64,000 nucleotides of DNA from Roseimicrobium gellanilyticum. GTDB lineage: Bacteria > Verrucomicrobiota > Verrucomicrobiia > Verrucomicrobiales > Verrucomicrobiaceae. This document shows positions 52,587 through 60,937 of this stretch, in pieces. The notes beneath the pieces were generated by a model that did no database searches, was not told the DNA's origin, and saw nothing but the letters and a program-made list of their open reading frames with translations. Where the stretch lies: assembly GCF_003315205.1 (NCBI RefSeq), contig NZ_QNRR01000002.1, positions 466,881-530,880 on the forward strand. Direction: 5' to 3'. Both the position numbers and the translations under genes were made by a program. Position 1 is the first letter of the stretch; each line of letters opens with the position of its first letter.

Positions 52587-54824
52587 ATGGTCGACCAGTA
52601 CGTTCAGCCACCCGAGGTCTCGTCCGCGCCACCAAGTGCGGATGGTGAGGAACTGGAAGATCCACTATTAAGCTGCCTCGCGCGTGTTGCCGACTGGCAT
52701 GGCGTGGAGTTCAGCCCGGAGGTGGTGCTGGCAGGCCTGCCTGTGGACGGTTCCGGCAGACTTACCGTGAGGATCTTTGAAAAGGCGGCGCATGCAGCCG
52801 GATTCAAGATTCAGGTTGTCAGGAGAAAGCTTCGCAAATTGGCGCGTCCCATCCTCCCAGCCATCCTGCTCCTGAAGGATGACAACGTGGGAGTGCTGCT
52901 GCCGGGGAGGGCGGGGGACATCGAGTTCGAGGCGATGGACGGCTCGGGAAGAGTGTTCGCGGGGAACGCGCGTGCGCTGCGCAAGGCATACTCCGGCTAC
53001 GCCATCCTCCTGCGGCGTCATGATGACTTCACCTCGGTGGCAGGAGCAGCAGGCGAGATCGACCATGCCGCGCAGCGGCGCCGCTGGTTCTGGAGCACGC
53101 TGTGGAGATTTCGTGCGGACTACCTGCGACTGCTGCCAGCGTCGTTTCTCGTGAACCTTTTTGCCTTTGCCCTGCCGTTCTTTACCATGCTGGTGTACAA
53201 CCGAGTGGTGCCGAACAGTGCCGAGGAGACACTGTGGGTGCTGGCCACGGGAGTGGGAGCCATCTTTGCCTTTGAGTATATCATGCGCCTGATGCGCGGC
53301 TACGTGCTGAAGGAAAGCGGGCGCGAAATGGACCGCGTGCTGGCCAGTGATCTCTTCCTGCAGATACTCTCGCTGGAAATGCGCGTGCGGCCACCATCCT
53401 CCGGCATGCTGGCAGGCCGGGCGAAGTCTTATGAGGTGCTGCGGGACTTCTTCGTGTCTGCCTCGATTCTCGCCTTGGCGGATGTGCCCTTTGCCATCCT
53501 GATGACGGCGGCCACATTCTTCCTGGGAGGGCAGGTGATTGGGTGGCTCATGGTGGCTTCGATTTCGCTCACCATTTTCTTCCAGCTCTTGATTCAGCCA
53601 GCGTTAAGGCGGTCCGTGGTGGACGGTTCGGAATCCGGGCTGGAGCGGCAGACGCTGGTCTCGGAGACGGTGAATGGCATGGAGACCGTGAAGGCATCCA
53701 ATGCGGAGGGCGCACTGCTCGCGAAGTTCGAGAGGGCCGTTACGGAGTCTTCACGAAAGGAGGTGCGTGCGCACTGGTACTCGCTGCTCGGTGACTCCAC
53801 CACGAAGGCCATCATCAATGTGACCTCCATCGCCATCATCGTAGCCTCGGTGTACCAGATTCAGAAGGGCGAGATGAGCTTGGGTGGCATGATTGCCTGT
53901 GTGATGCTCGGCAGCCGCATCATGACGCCGCTGGCCATGGCGGCGGGCCTCATGACACGGTTGCAGCAGGCACTGCATGCGCTGGGTGGATTGAATACCA
54001 TGATGGCGCTCCCACGAGAGACGGCGGAGGAGCGCATGTTCATCCAGAAGCGTTCCTTCCGGCCCACGTATGAGTTCCACCATGTGAGCCTGGCCTATCC
54101 CGGGCAGTCAGTGCCTTCCCTCGCGGACCTTACGCTGAGCATCTCACAGGGCGAGCGGGTCGCGCTGCTCGGGCGCATGGGTTCGGGCAAGAGCACCCTG
54201 CTGCGGCTGATGACCAAGATCTACGAGCCCACCTCGGGAGAGATCACGCTGGATGGCATCTCCATGCCACAGTATCACCCTGCCGTGGTCCGCGAGCATG
54301 TGGGCTACCTCCCGCAAAATGCCGCCATCTTCTGCGGCACGCTGAAGGACAACATCACCCTGGGTGCTCGTGGCATCACGGATGAACAGGTGATGGACGT
54401 GGTGCAGATGGTGGGACTGGCCTCCTTTGTGGTGAGGAATTCCGCAGGCATCCACGCCCAGGTGGGTGAGCAGGGTTCCCTCCTTTCCGGTGGGCAGCGG
54501 CAGGCGCTCTCGCTGGCACGGGTGCTGGTCCGTCGGCCAAAGATGCTGCTGCTGGATGAGCCCACCGCGAGTCTGGATCTCCAGGCGGAGCAGCAGTTCA
54601 TGAACTGCCTGAGCAACTACCTTGCGGGGGATGCCACTCGCACCCTGGTGGTGGCCACGCACAAGTCGAGCCTGCTCAAGATCGCCACCCGCATCATCAT
54701 TCTGCACGAGGGTAGGATACACCATGATGGTCCCGCGGAGGGTGCCATCGAGCACCTTCAGCAGAAGTCCCGTCCGCAGCATCCGCTTGCAGCGCAGCCA
54801 CAAGTCCACGCATCCAGAGTATGA
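52587..54824 (+). CDS. type I secretion ABC transporter with C39-like domain
   Basis: A 745-aa LapB/HlyB-type exporter. An N-terminal C39-peptidase-like domain (about residues 25-150, DPLLSCLARVADWHG) binds substrates; the catalytic Cys context DCGPAC is absent, so it is probably non-proteolytic. The membrane domain follows (about 170-460, for example LVNLFAFALPFFTMLVYNRVVP). The ATPase carries Walker A GRMGSGKST (about 529-537), signature LSGGQRQ (about 633), Walker B MLLLDEPTASLD (D at about 657) and H-loop VVATHKS. It powers adhesin export through the inner membrane. It starts 57 bp after the adhesin gene and overlaps the adaptor gene by 4 bp. Confidence 0.93.
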   Translation: MVDQYVQPPEVSSAPPSADGEELEDPLLSCLARVADWHGVEFSPEVVLAGLPVDGSGRLTVRIFEKAAHAAGFKIQVVRRKLRKLARPILPAILLLKDDNVGVLLPGRAGDIEFEAMDGSGRVFAGNARALRKAYSGYAILLRRHDDFTSVAGAAGEIDHAAQRRRWFWSTLWRFRADYLRLLPASFLVNLFAFALPFFTMLVYNRVVPNSAEETLWVLATGVGAIFAFEYIMRLMRGYVLKESGREMDRVLASDLFLQILSLEMRVRPPSSGMLAGRAKSYEVLRDFFVSASILALADVPFAILMTAATFFLGGQVIGWLMVASISLTIFFQLLIQPALRRSVVDGSESGLERQTLVSETVNGMETVKASNAEGALLAKFERAVTESSRKEVRAHWYSLLGDSTTKAIINVTSIAIIVASVYQIQKGEMSLGGMIACVMLGSRIMTPLAMAAGLMTRLQQALHALGGLNTMMALPRETAEERMFIQKRSFRPTYEFHHVSLAYPGQSVPSLADLTLSISQGERVALLGRMGSGKSTLLRLMTKIYEPTSGEITLDGISMPQYHPAVVREHVGYLPQNAAIFCGTLKDNITLGARGITDEQVMDVVQMVGLASFVVRNSAGIHAQVGEQGSLLSGGQRQALSLARVLVRRPKMLLLDEPTASLDLQAEQQFMNCLSNYLAGDATRTLVVATHKSSLLKIATRIIILHEGRIHHDGPAEGAIEHLQQKSRPQHPLAAQPQVHASRV

Positions 54825-56170
54825 GCACGGCACTACACATGAAGGGAGGCCAGGGCGCGACCGCCGGCAGGGGTTGGCGTGCCTCGGACATGCGCCGGAA
54901 CTCCACCTCCGGTACGGCGAAGTCACGCCGGGATATCGTGGAGAATGAGGACGCCGACTTCGTGCAGGGCGCGCGTGTGCTCCTGAGCCGCCGCGGGCGC
55001 AAGCTCCGCGCCCTGGGACCCTGGCTTGCCGTGGGCGCCGTGGGCCTTTTCATCTGGTGGGCATCGCATGCGGAGATCGATGAAGTTACACGTGGCCATG
55101 GCAAGGTGATCCCCTCGCAGGCGGTTCAAATCATCCAGAGCCTGGAGGGCGGCATTCTGGAGGAGTTGCATGTGGTGGAGGGGCAGACGGTTGAGGTGGG
55201 CCAGCCGCTGGTGCGCATCCGCGATGTCATCTTCGCCTCGAACTACCAGGAGAATGTGGCGCGCCGTGAGGTGCTCGAGGCGCGGCTCGTGCGGCTACAG
55301 GCGGAGGCGGAGCGCTCACCAGAGCTCACCTTCCCTCCGGACGTGCGGGCCGAACTCGTGGCTACGGAGGGCAAGCTCTTCGAAAAACGGAAGGCGGACC
55401 GCCTGGCCACGCAGGCCAGCCTGGAGAGCCGCCTGAAGCTGATGCGCCGTGAGGAGGAACTGCTGCAAACGGGTGCTGCCTCCCGCGCCGTGTCTCCGAT
55501 AGAGCTGATACGCACGCAGAAGGAAATTGCCGCCGTGGTGGGGGATCTCCAGACGCTGAATTCGAACTTTGAGCGGCTCGCCATGGAGCAACTGGACAAG
55601 GATCGTGTGGAGTATGAATCCGTGGTGCAGGCCATCAAGCGCGACAAGGACCGGCTCGACCGCACGATCATCCGCTCTGAGGTGCACGGCATCGTGAACA
55701 AGATCTATATCAACAGCGTGGGTCGCGTGGTGCCGAGCGGTGCGGACATCATGGCCATCGTCCCACTGGATGACACACTGCTCCTGGAGGCGTATATCAA
55801 GCCGTCTGACATCGCCTTCCTCAGTCCCGGTGCGAACGCGCGGGTGAAATTCACCGCGTATGACTTCTCCATCTATGGCGGGCTGGATGGCGAGGTGGAG
55901 CGCATCGGCGCGGATACGGTCACGGATGAGCCGGGGCGGCCCGCTCGCTCCGCCGCAGGTCTGGGAGTCTCCCGGCAGGAGGCCAGCTACTATCCCATCA
56001 GCGTGCGCACGCACAAAAATACTCTCGGTCTGGACAAGAATGGCAGACAGCTTTCCATCATCCCCGGCATGGTTGCCGAGGTGGACGTCATCACTGGGAA
56101 AAAGACAATACTCAACTACCTGCTCAGCCCGGTCTACCGCGCGAAGGAGCGAGCCCTCCGCGAACGCTGA
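54821..56170 (+). CDS. HlyD/LapC-family type I secretion adaptor
   Basis: A 449-aa membrane fusion protein. It has a cytoplasmic N-terminus, one membrane segment (LAVGAVGLFIWWASHAEID, about residues 68-86), then the lipoyl half-motif HGKVIPSQAVQIIQSLEGGILEELHVVEGQTVEVGQ split by a long periplasmic coiled coil (about 140-290). The C-terminal beta domain closes with VRTHKNTL and ends in MVAEVDVITGKKTILNYLLSPVYRAKERALRE, typical of the HlyD family. It joins the ABC exporter to the outer-membrane channel. The start codon overlaps the ABC gene stop by 4 bp (ATGA), indicating coupled translation. Confidence 0.93.
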   Translation: MSTALHMKGGQGATAGRGWRASDMRRNSTSGTAKSRRDIVENEDADFVQGARVLLSRRGRKLRALGPWLAVGAVGLFIWWASHAEIDEVTRGHGKVIPSQAVQIIQSLEGGILEELHVVEGQTVEVGQPLVRIRDVIFASNYQENVARREVLEARLVRLQAEAERSPELTFPPDVRAELVATEGKLFEKRKADRLATQASLESRLKLMRREEELLQTGAASRAVSPIELIRTQKEIAAVVGDLQTLNSNFERLAMEQLDKDRVEYESVVQAIKRDKDRLDRTIIRSEVHGIVNKIYINSVGRVVPSGADIMAIVPLDDTLLLEAYIKPSDIAFLSPGANARVKFTAYDFSIYGGLDGEVERIGADTVTDEPGRPARSAAGLGVSRQEASYYPISVRTHKNTLGLDKNGRQLSIIPGMVAEVDVITGKKTILNYLLSPVYRAKERALRER

Positions 56171-56360
56171 CGGGGCAGACGGATAGGACCGTCACACACA
56201 CACACCATCACTGCTGAAGACACTGCGGGTCGATACGGCTGCCACCATGGAGCAGCGCGCCAGCCGGCATGGCACACAGCATCATGGCGGAGCTTTGTCT
56301 CTTTTTATTAGGTTAATGTAAAGACAAAACCCAAGCCTGAAAAACACATGTACGCACAAC

Positions 56361-57779
56361 ATGAAAACAACAATGGTATTTATCACGGGCACCTGCATGG
56401 CCTTCCTTGCAACGGCCAGGGCAGGAGAGGGCGGAGGCGCGGCCTCCAGAGGAAGCGTCAACCTGAAGGACGCCATCACCAAAGCGCTGGCGCATGACCC
56501 CACTGTTCGCAAAGTCTTTGCCGATGTCATCCAGGCCGATGGTTTCGCCAAGGAGATGCGGGCAGACATGCGTCCGCAGGTCTTCCTGGAGGCCTCGGCA
56601 GGCGCAGAACGACGAGACCGCAGTTCCGATGGCTTCCTTGCCAGCGACGAATGGCTCTTCAGCAGGAGCGCCAGTCTCGTGGGACGCCAGCTTCTGTGGT
56701 CGAATAACTATTTCTCCAATCGCTACAAGGACGCCCAGCAGCGTCGTGAGGCCACGCTGATGCTGGAGAAGCAGCAGCGCGAGCTCACCGCGTATGCGGT
56801 GACTGGTGTCTTCCTCGACATCATCCATGCCAGGCGGCAGATCATGTATGCGGAAAACAATGTGGCCGAGCACAGCCGCGTCCTCGGATTGGCAAAGGAG
56901 CGTGCGGAGGCTGCCGGCACCCAAGCGGATGTGGACCTCTCCGATGCCCGCTACAATCTTGCCCTGAACCTGGTCCGCGAGCGCCGTCTCGCGCTGAAGC
57001 AGGCCGAGGCGAAGTACCTCCGGCTCGTGGGCGAGCCTGTGCCCAACACCCTGGCCATGCCGCGCGTGCCCTCCGTGAAATCTTTTGCTTCACTCGACTT
57101 CCATAAGAACTGGCACTACAAGGCCACTCTGCACCAGCACACCGCCGCCACCCTGCAGAAGGACGCTCTGAAGGGCAAGTATGCCCCGCGCTTCTACCTC
57201 GAAGGACGCGGCACGGTGGGACAGGACGTGGATGGCATCGAGGGCCGGGACAACTCGGCCAGTGCCATGATAGTGATGAGCTGGGATCTCATTGATGGGG
57301 GACGGCGCAAAGCGGAAATCCAGCAGGCCAGTGCTGACATCGAGCGGCAGGAGGCCATCACGCAGGAGGTGTATGAGACCATCCGGCAGGATGCGGCGGC
57401 CCACTGGGCGGACTACACTTCCGCAGGATACCGCCTCGATCTGTTGCGGAAGTATTCCAAGAGCCTGAAGGGGACCGTTGGACTGTACCGGGAGCAGTTC
57501 GACTTGGGCACGCGCCCGCTGCTGAGCATGCTCGATATCCAGAATGAAGTCACCTCGGCGAATATCCGCATCGCGGAGGAGGAGCGAGACCAGGCGAAGC
57601 TGGGCTACAGCCTGCTCTACTTCACGAGCGGACTCATCACCTACGCTGCGGGTGCAGAGCACATCGCCACCCCACGTGAGCCGGATGGCAGCCCCCCTGC
57701 GCGCTCCATGGGCGACCGGGTGCCGCAGTCCGTGGAACTGGCGAATACACGCCCACTGGGACAGCGAAACTCGAAGTAG
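56361..57779 (+). CDS. TolC/LapE-like outer-membrane channel of the T1SS
   Basis: A 472-aa outer-membrane efflux protein with a signal peptide (MVFITGTCMAFLATARAG). Two similar halves of long coiled helices and strands are seen (SVNLKDAITKALAHDPTVRKVFADV near the start; SASAMIVMSWDLIDGGRRKAEIQQASADIERQE in the second half), with YREQFDLGTRPLLSMLDIQNEVTSA near the end, a hallmark of TolC-like proteins. Trimers form the channel through the outer membrane and periplasm. It lies 190 bp after the adaptor gene and completes a cargo, ABC, adaptor and channel set on one strand. Confidence 0.92.
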   Translation: MKTTMVFITGTCMAFLATARAGEGGGAASRGSVNLKDAITKALAHDPTVRKVFADVIQADGFAKEMRADMRPQVFLEASAGAERRDRSSDGFLASDEWLFSRSASLVGRQLLWSNNYFSNRYKDAQQRREATLMLEKQQRELTAYAVTGVFLDIIHARRQIMYAENNVAEHSRVLGLAKERAEAAGTQADVDLSDARYNLALNLVRERRLALKQAEAKYLRLVGEPVPNTLAMPRVPSVKSFASLDFHKNWHYKATLHQHTAATLQKDALKGKYAPRFYLEGRGTVGQDVDGIEGRDNSASAMIVMSWDLIDGGRRKAEIQQASADIERQEAITQEVYETIRQDAAAHWADYTSAGYRLDLLRKYSKSLKGTVGLYREQFDLGTRPLLSMLDIQNEVTSANIRIAEEERDQAKLGYSLLYFTSGLITYAAGAEHIATPREPDGSPPARSMGDRVPQSVELANTRPLGQRNSK

Positions 57780-57955
57780 GCCGGTTCGAAAAAATCATGC
57801 AGTGCGTGCATGACGCGCGGCGGGCGAGGATGGAGCCTCGCGGCCCATCCACCTGCCGCGCGAGACAAGCACACTCACGTTGCGGAATGAGGGGCAATCA
57901 GAGACCATCAACCAAGATGTGGCTCACGGTGACTACCAGGGAATCGATCCGTTCA

Positions 57956-58603
57956 CTAACTCTTTTCCCTGGCACCATTGTGTCCTGATGGACCTGGCGA
58001 AAGGTTTGGGCTGTTGAAGGAGGAATTCTGTAGAACCTCGCTCCCTTGCACCGACAAAACCGACAAAACGCAGTTCTGTACGGTTTTGTCGGTGCCGCTA
58101 GCGCATAGTCGGGGGATTTTCGGCCTTGGGATTGAGCCATGAGGTGCGCATGCGTTACGCCATCCAGCGACGTCGCACCGAGTATCAAGGGGATATTCGG
58201 GCCTGGAGCATACCCTGCCTTGCCGCCATTTTCTCCTGGCCATTGCAAACACGTGTCTGCCCCTTACTAACCCAGAATTGATTTCACGGACTGGGAAGCA
58301 GATCCAGTTTTCGTGCAGGCCTATGACATTTGCCTTCGTGATCTCGGTGCAGAATTGCTCTGACCAGCCCCTCCAATGAGCCAGTTTGGCCAGTGAATTG
58401 ACATCTCGAAGCAAACGCTGACAGTCGGCCTCCCAGTTCAGCTGCTCAGCGCTGACTTCAAGGGGTTTCGTGGGTGGCACATTCAAGAGAGGATCGCCGG
58501 GAAGCCCGACAAGCGAGAAAATCTCCTGTCGGTGGTGAGCCGCTTCTGGCCCATCTCCTTGGAACTTGATGCAGTCAAAGGCACCACTGGGAAAGACTGC
58601 CAA
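57956..58603 (-). CDS. hypothetical protein, weakly supported
   Basis: An open frame of 215 codons on the minus strand. The first half looks protein-like (LPGDPLLNVPPTKPLEVSAE, QRLLRDVNSLAKLAHWRGWSEQF). The second half is Cys/Arg/Ser-rich and runs through a 15-bp perfect palindrome, so the true gene may end earlier or be decayed. No family is recognised. It follows another minus-strand ORF and the integrase relic. Confidence 0.3.
   Translation of the reverse strand: MAVFPSGAFDCIKFQGDGPEAAHHRQEIFSLVGLPGDPLLNVPPTKPLEVSAEQLNWEADCQRLLRDVNSLAKLAHWRGWSEQFCTEITKANVIGLHENWICFPVREINSGLVRGRHVFAMARRKWRQGRVCSRPEYPLDTRCDVAGWRNACAPHGSIPRPKIPRLCASGTDKTVQNCVLSVLSVQGSEVLQNSSFNSPNLSPGPSGHNGAREKS
58048..58095. 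repeat. perfect 15-bp inverted repeat with 18-nt spacer
   Basis: GCACCGACAAAACCG at 58048-58062 and its exact reverse complement at 58081-58095. It lies about 270 bp downstream of the TolC-like gene. It could be a terminator stem for the secretion operon, although there is no T-tract, or a recombination or protein-binding site. Confidence 0.6.
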
Positions 58604-58681
58604 GTGATTGCTCTGGTGGCCTGGATAAATGTCATCACTTTCAGTGTTCGCAAAAGTTCGGTGTTGATATCGTGGACAGCC

Positions 58682-59284
58682 TTAGCGCCTATGCTTGTCC
58701 GTAACCTTTCGGCCAGAGGAACCCTTGCTTCCGCTCAACCTCGCGCCCACGATTTTGGCAACACGGGTGATGATGCGTCGGCGGGCCTCACTGGACTTTT
58801 CGGACCACTCTGGGAGCATCTGTCTCAAGACGGAATTGGTTTCGATCTCCTCATCGACCTCCTGCCACGATATCACGATGTCACTCTTGAGGCATGGAAG
58901 GCGAATCTGGTTCGCCTCCACCCACTTTGCCTGTCGGACTTTGATTGCTGTCCAGATACCATGGCGTTCGTTGGCCGCGGCATCTGGGGATACGAAGCCC
59001 CTCTGCAGAATGTCTGCGACGTGCATGAAGAATTCCACTTCCCCACATGCGGCAGCGGCTAGCATGGCTTCTGAGAGCCTCCTCCAATGGTAGCGATTCG
59101 CACGGTCATACCATTGCCAAAATGCGAGCATCTGCATTTCGACTTCGCTCGTTGGCTGCTTGCGGCGCTGCTTTGCTCTCACTATTCTTCCGAGCGTGGG
59201 CACTTGAGCGATATCAGTCTGCAGCACTTTGAGGTTCTCACGATGAGGACTGCTTTGATAGGGAAACATTCCTCCTCGGAAATG
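58682..59284 (-). CDS. hypothetical protein of the island's right end
   Basis: About 200 aa from Met 59284 (MHFRGGMFPY); the frame continues upstream to a TTG at 59377 where it overlaps the integrase relic. The composition looks like a real soluble protein, with amphipathic helices such as VEMQMLAFWQWYDRANRYHWRRLSEAMLAAAACG and EARRRIITRVAKIVGARL. I do not recognise a family. It may have been fused to or truncated by the same deletion that removed the catalytic end of the integrase. It is on the same strand as the relic. Confidence 0.4.
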   Translation of the reverse strand, partial: HFRGGMFPYQSSPHRENLKVLQTDIAQVPTLGRIVRAKQRRKQPTSEVEMQMLAFWQWYDRANRYHWRRLSEAMLAAAACGEVEFFMHVADILQRGFVSPDAAANERHGIWTAIKVRQAKWVEANQIRLPCLKSDIVISWQEVDEEIETNSVLRQMLPEWSEKSSEARRRIITRVAKIVGARLSGSKGSSGRKVTDKHRR

Positions 59285-59354
59285 CATGCGAAGCTCTTGA
59301 ATTTGTCGATAAACCCAGGGGTGGAAATGGTGCCCCGTGCCAGCCAGCACCGAA

Positions 59355-59887
59355 CCCCATCGCGGGCTCTTCAGCAAGCTCCGCTCGAGCGTCCGCGACG
59401 GGTTGCGGGGCCTCGATTTTTGACTGATACCGGCTGTTACCGCGCTTTTCCAAGCTCACGTCGGCAAAGGGCAGGGGAGAGGGGAGCGTCAATTTCGAAT
59501 GGACATGCTTCAGAGCCTTTTCGCTGAACAGCGAGCGAGCATTCCTAAGATGGGAGGTTACGCTGTTGACCGCGCGTCGGCGCGGCATCCGGAGCTGCCT
59601 CTCTCTTTTCAACATACGAGAGCTTCCATCGCTGGACTTCATTCGATGAGAATATGCTCTGCGGCACCGCGTCGACCTTCGAAACCCAAGCTTTGCGCCC
59701 TCCTTTTTTTGTAGTCAAACCGGGACATTAGAATTGGACGGCCTTTCTTGTCCCTCAGGGCCATCCCATCGGCTCCCAAGGCTGGTTGGTCGCAAATTTC
59801 TGCAATTTCGCTGGCGATGAGTCGGAGAGCTTGCGCATAGACGCTGAAAGTGGAGGACCGAATGCCGGCAGTAGCGCGCACTTCCGT
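59355..59887 (-). pseudogene. broken tyrosine-recombinase integrase
   Basis: Pieces of one core-binding region appear in order but in different frames. At 59881-59639 is TFSVYAQALRLIASEIAEI, then at about 59635 QRWKLSYVEKREAAPD in a second frame, then from about 59575 VNSVTSHLRNARSLFSEKALKHV to AELAEEP in a third. An in-frame TGA lies just before the first piece. After AELAEEP (about 59360) the similarity stops, so the catalytic domain with the R-H-R-Y residues is missing. Arrangement and position, about 165 bp inside the right attachment repeat, fit the integrase that inserted the island. It cannot be active. Confidence 0.7.
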
Positions 59888-59952
59888 TCAGGTGAGTAGT
59901 GTTGTGCATTTGTTGTGCAATCTCGCTGCTCATTCTGGTTACGCAGAGTTCT

Positions 59953-60024
59953 CTTAAAAATACTCACGATGACGCTGGTTCCCTTGTGAAATGGACCAGA
60001 GGACGTGTCACGAGTATTTTTAAG
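59953..60024. repeat. 13-bp perfect inverted repeat beside attR
   Basis: CTTAAAAATACTC at 59953-59965 and its exact reverse complement at 60012-60024, 46 nt apart and 27 bp inside attR. The AT-rich arms contrast with the surrounding sequence. A binding site for integrase or excisionase is possible. Confidence 0.55.
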
Positions 60025-60051
60025 GCATCTCAAGGAAACATGCCGGCGAAA

Positions 60052-60098
60052 GACTACGGATCAGAAGGTTTCAGGTTCGAATCCTGACGGGTGCGCTT
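60052..60098 (+). repeat. attR: right island boundary, partial tRNA-Arg copy
   Basis: Identical over 47 bp to 32263-32309, the anticodon-loop-to-3'-end part of tRNA-Arg plus three bases. The 5' half of a tRNA is absent here, so this copy is not functional as a tRNA and marks the original chromosomal joint. Confidence 0.9.
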
Positions 60099-60589
60099 TT
60101 CATCCTGAGGACAATGCTCAAGATTTGGCATTGAATTACTTCTCTGGCGAGGCACGTTCGAGGCACATTTCGTGTGCCTGACGCCAAAGACATACCCGAT
60201 CTACGAAAAGCGACATGCCAGCGGCAACGTGGGATAAGTATTCCCGCTATGAGCACGCCCAGCCCAAAGAGGCCCGGTGCAGTTGCCAGACCCGGACGAA
60301 ATTGAAAAGGACTTGGTGAAACTCAAAACCTGGCAGACTGAGTTTTCGGCACGGACAATTCAATGACCGCCAGCTTTTTACTCTCGTAAGACCGCGGTAT
60401 CAAAAGTGGTCGATGTATCAAAGCTCTTCTGCCGGCAGGAAGGTGTAATGTCTCCATTGAATATCCTGTAGGCGCGAGAATCTCCGCGGGCACTCTCCTT
60501 GTGAGCCACTAATTAGGTGCTAGAAAGAAGAGTGAAAACATCACGGTTGGGTTTCCTTCCAGTGTTTCCAGATCATTACCATCGCGGCC
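60099..60589. other. gap to the right of attR, no convincing gene
   Basis: About 490 bp. A short decayed frame may exist at 60249-60366: MSTPSPKRPGA from an ATG, then after a +1 shift LPDPDEIEKDLVKLKTWQ and a stop. It is too short and uncertain to call a gene. Nothing else is seen. Confidence 0.3.
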
Positions 60590-60928
60590 GTGTCCAGCTT
60601 GGAGTATTGGAGCAGGGCCTTGCGCCTGACGGGCTGGGTTGGCATAAGAGGACAGGACATGTTGGACGCGGCCGAGATTTTAGGTGAAGGTGGCGCCAAC
60701 ACTTCATGGAATTTGTCTGGTGACGCAAGCGAGAGCGCGGTTAGTATTCATGGGGAGGGTGGTCCAGTGAGTGTGAACTTTAGAGTAAAAGCCAAGGTGA
60801 ATGTCTTGGGATATAAGTGCCAAAACGAGATTTTCCGGCTCACGACTCAAATCGCAGATGAAAATGGGAACCCATATACAACGCCGAACTGGGACGCTAC
60901 AGTACCGCTGATGAATTTTGCGAATTGA
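60590..60928 (+). CDS. hypothetical small protein
   Basis: A 112-aa frame starting at GTG, with an internal ATG at about 60659. It is beta-rich and polar (SESAVSIHGEGGPVSVNFRVKAKVNVLGY, FRLTTQIADENGNPYTTP), with no signal peptide, membrane segment or known motif. The next gene starts 9 bp later on the same strand, so they may form a pair. Function unknown. Confidence 0.4.
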   Translation: MSSLEYWSRALRLTGWVGIRGQDMLDAAEILGEGGANTSWNLSGDASESAVSIHGEGGPVSVNFRVKAKVNVLGYKCQNEIFRLTTQIADENGNPYTTPNWDATVPLMNFAN

Positions 60929-60937
60929 CTGAATCGT

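Larger units (their letters stand above)
32263..60098. mobile_element. 27.8-kb genomic island integrated in tRNA-Arg
   Basis: It is bounded by perfect 47-bp direct repeats, of which the left is the 3' half of an intact tRNA gene and the right stands alone. Just inside the right repeat is a broken tyrosine integrase. The cargo is a nuclease/STAND pair, a small membrane protein, a trypsin-like protease, a giant adhesin with its type I secretion genes, and minus-strand ORFs of unknown role. By eye, codon choice in the STAND gene is less G/C-biased than in the host part, while the secretion genes look more like the host. No conjugation, phage structural or replication gene is seen, so it is a genomic island rather than an intact ICE or prophage. 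Confidence 0.82.

Noticed and set aside
52587-54824. Active C39 (bacteriocin-type) peptidase in the ABC exporter
   Set aside because: The DCGPAC catalytic context is missing, and the cargo has no double-glycine leader that I can see. The domain is better read as a C39-like substrate-binding domain.
32263-60098. Prophage or conjugative element as the identity of the island
   Set aside because: No capsid, terminase, tail, relaxase, or type IV secretion gene is present between the repeats.
60249-60366. A short frameshifted coding remnant to the right of attR
   Set aside because: Under 40 codons in two frames, no known family, no ribosome-binding site; it could be chance.
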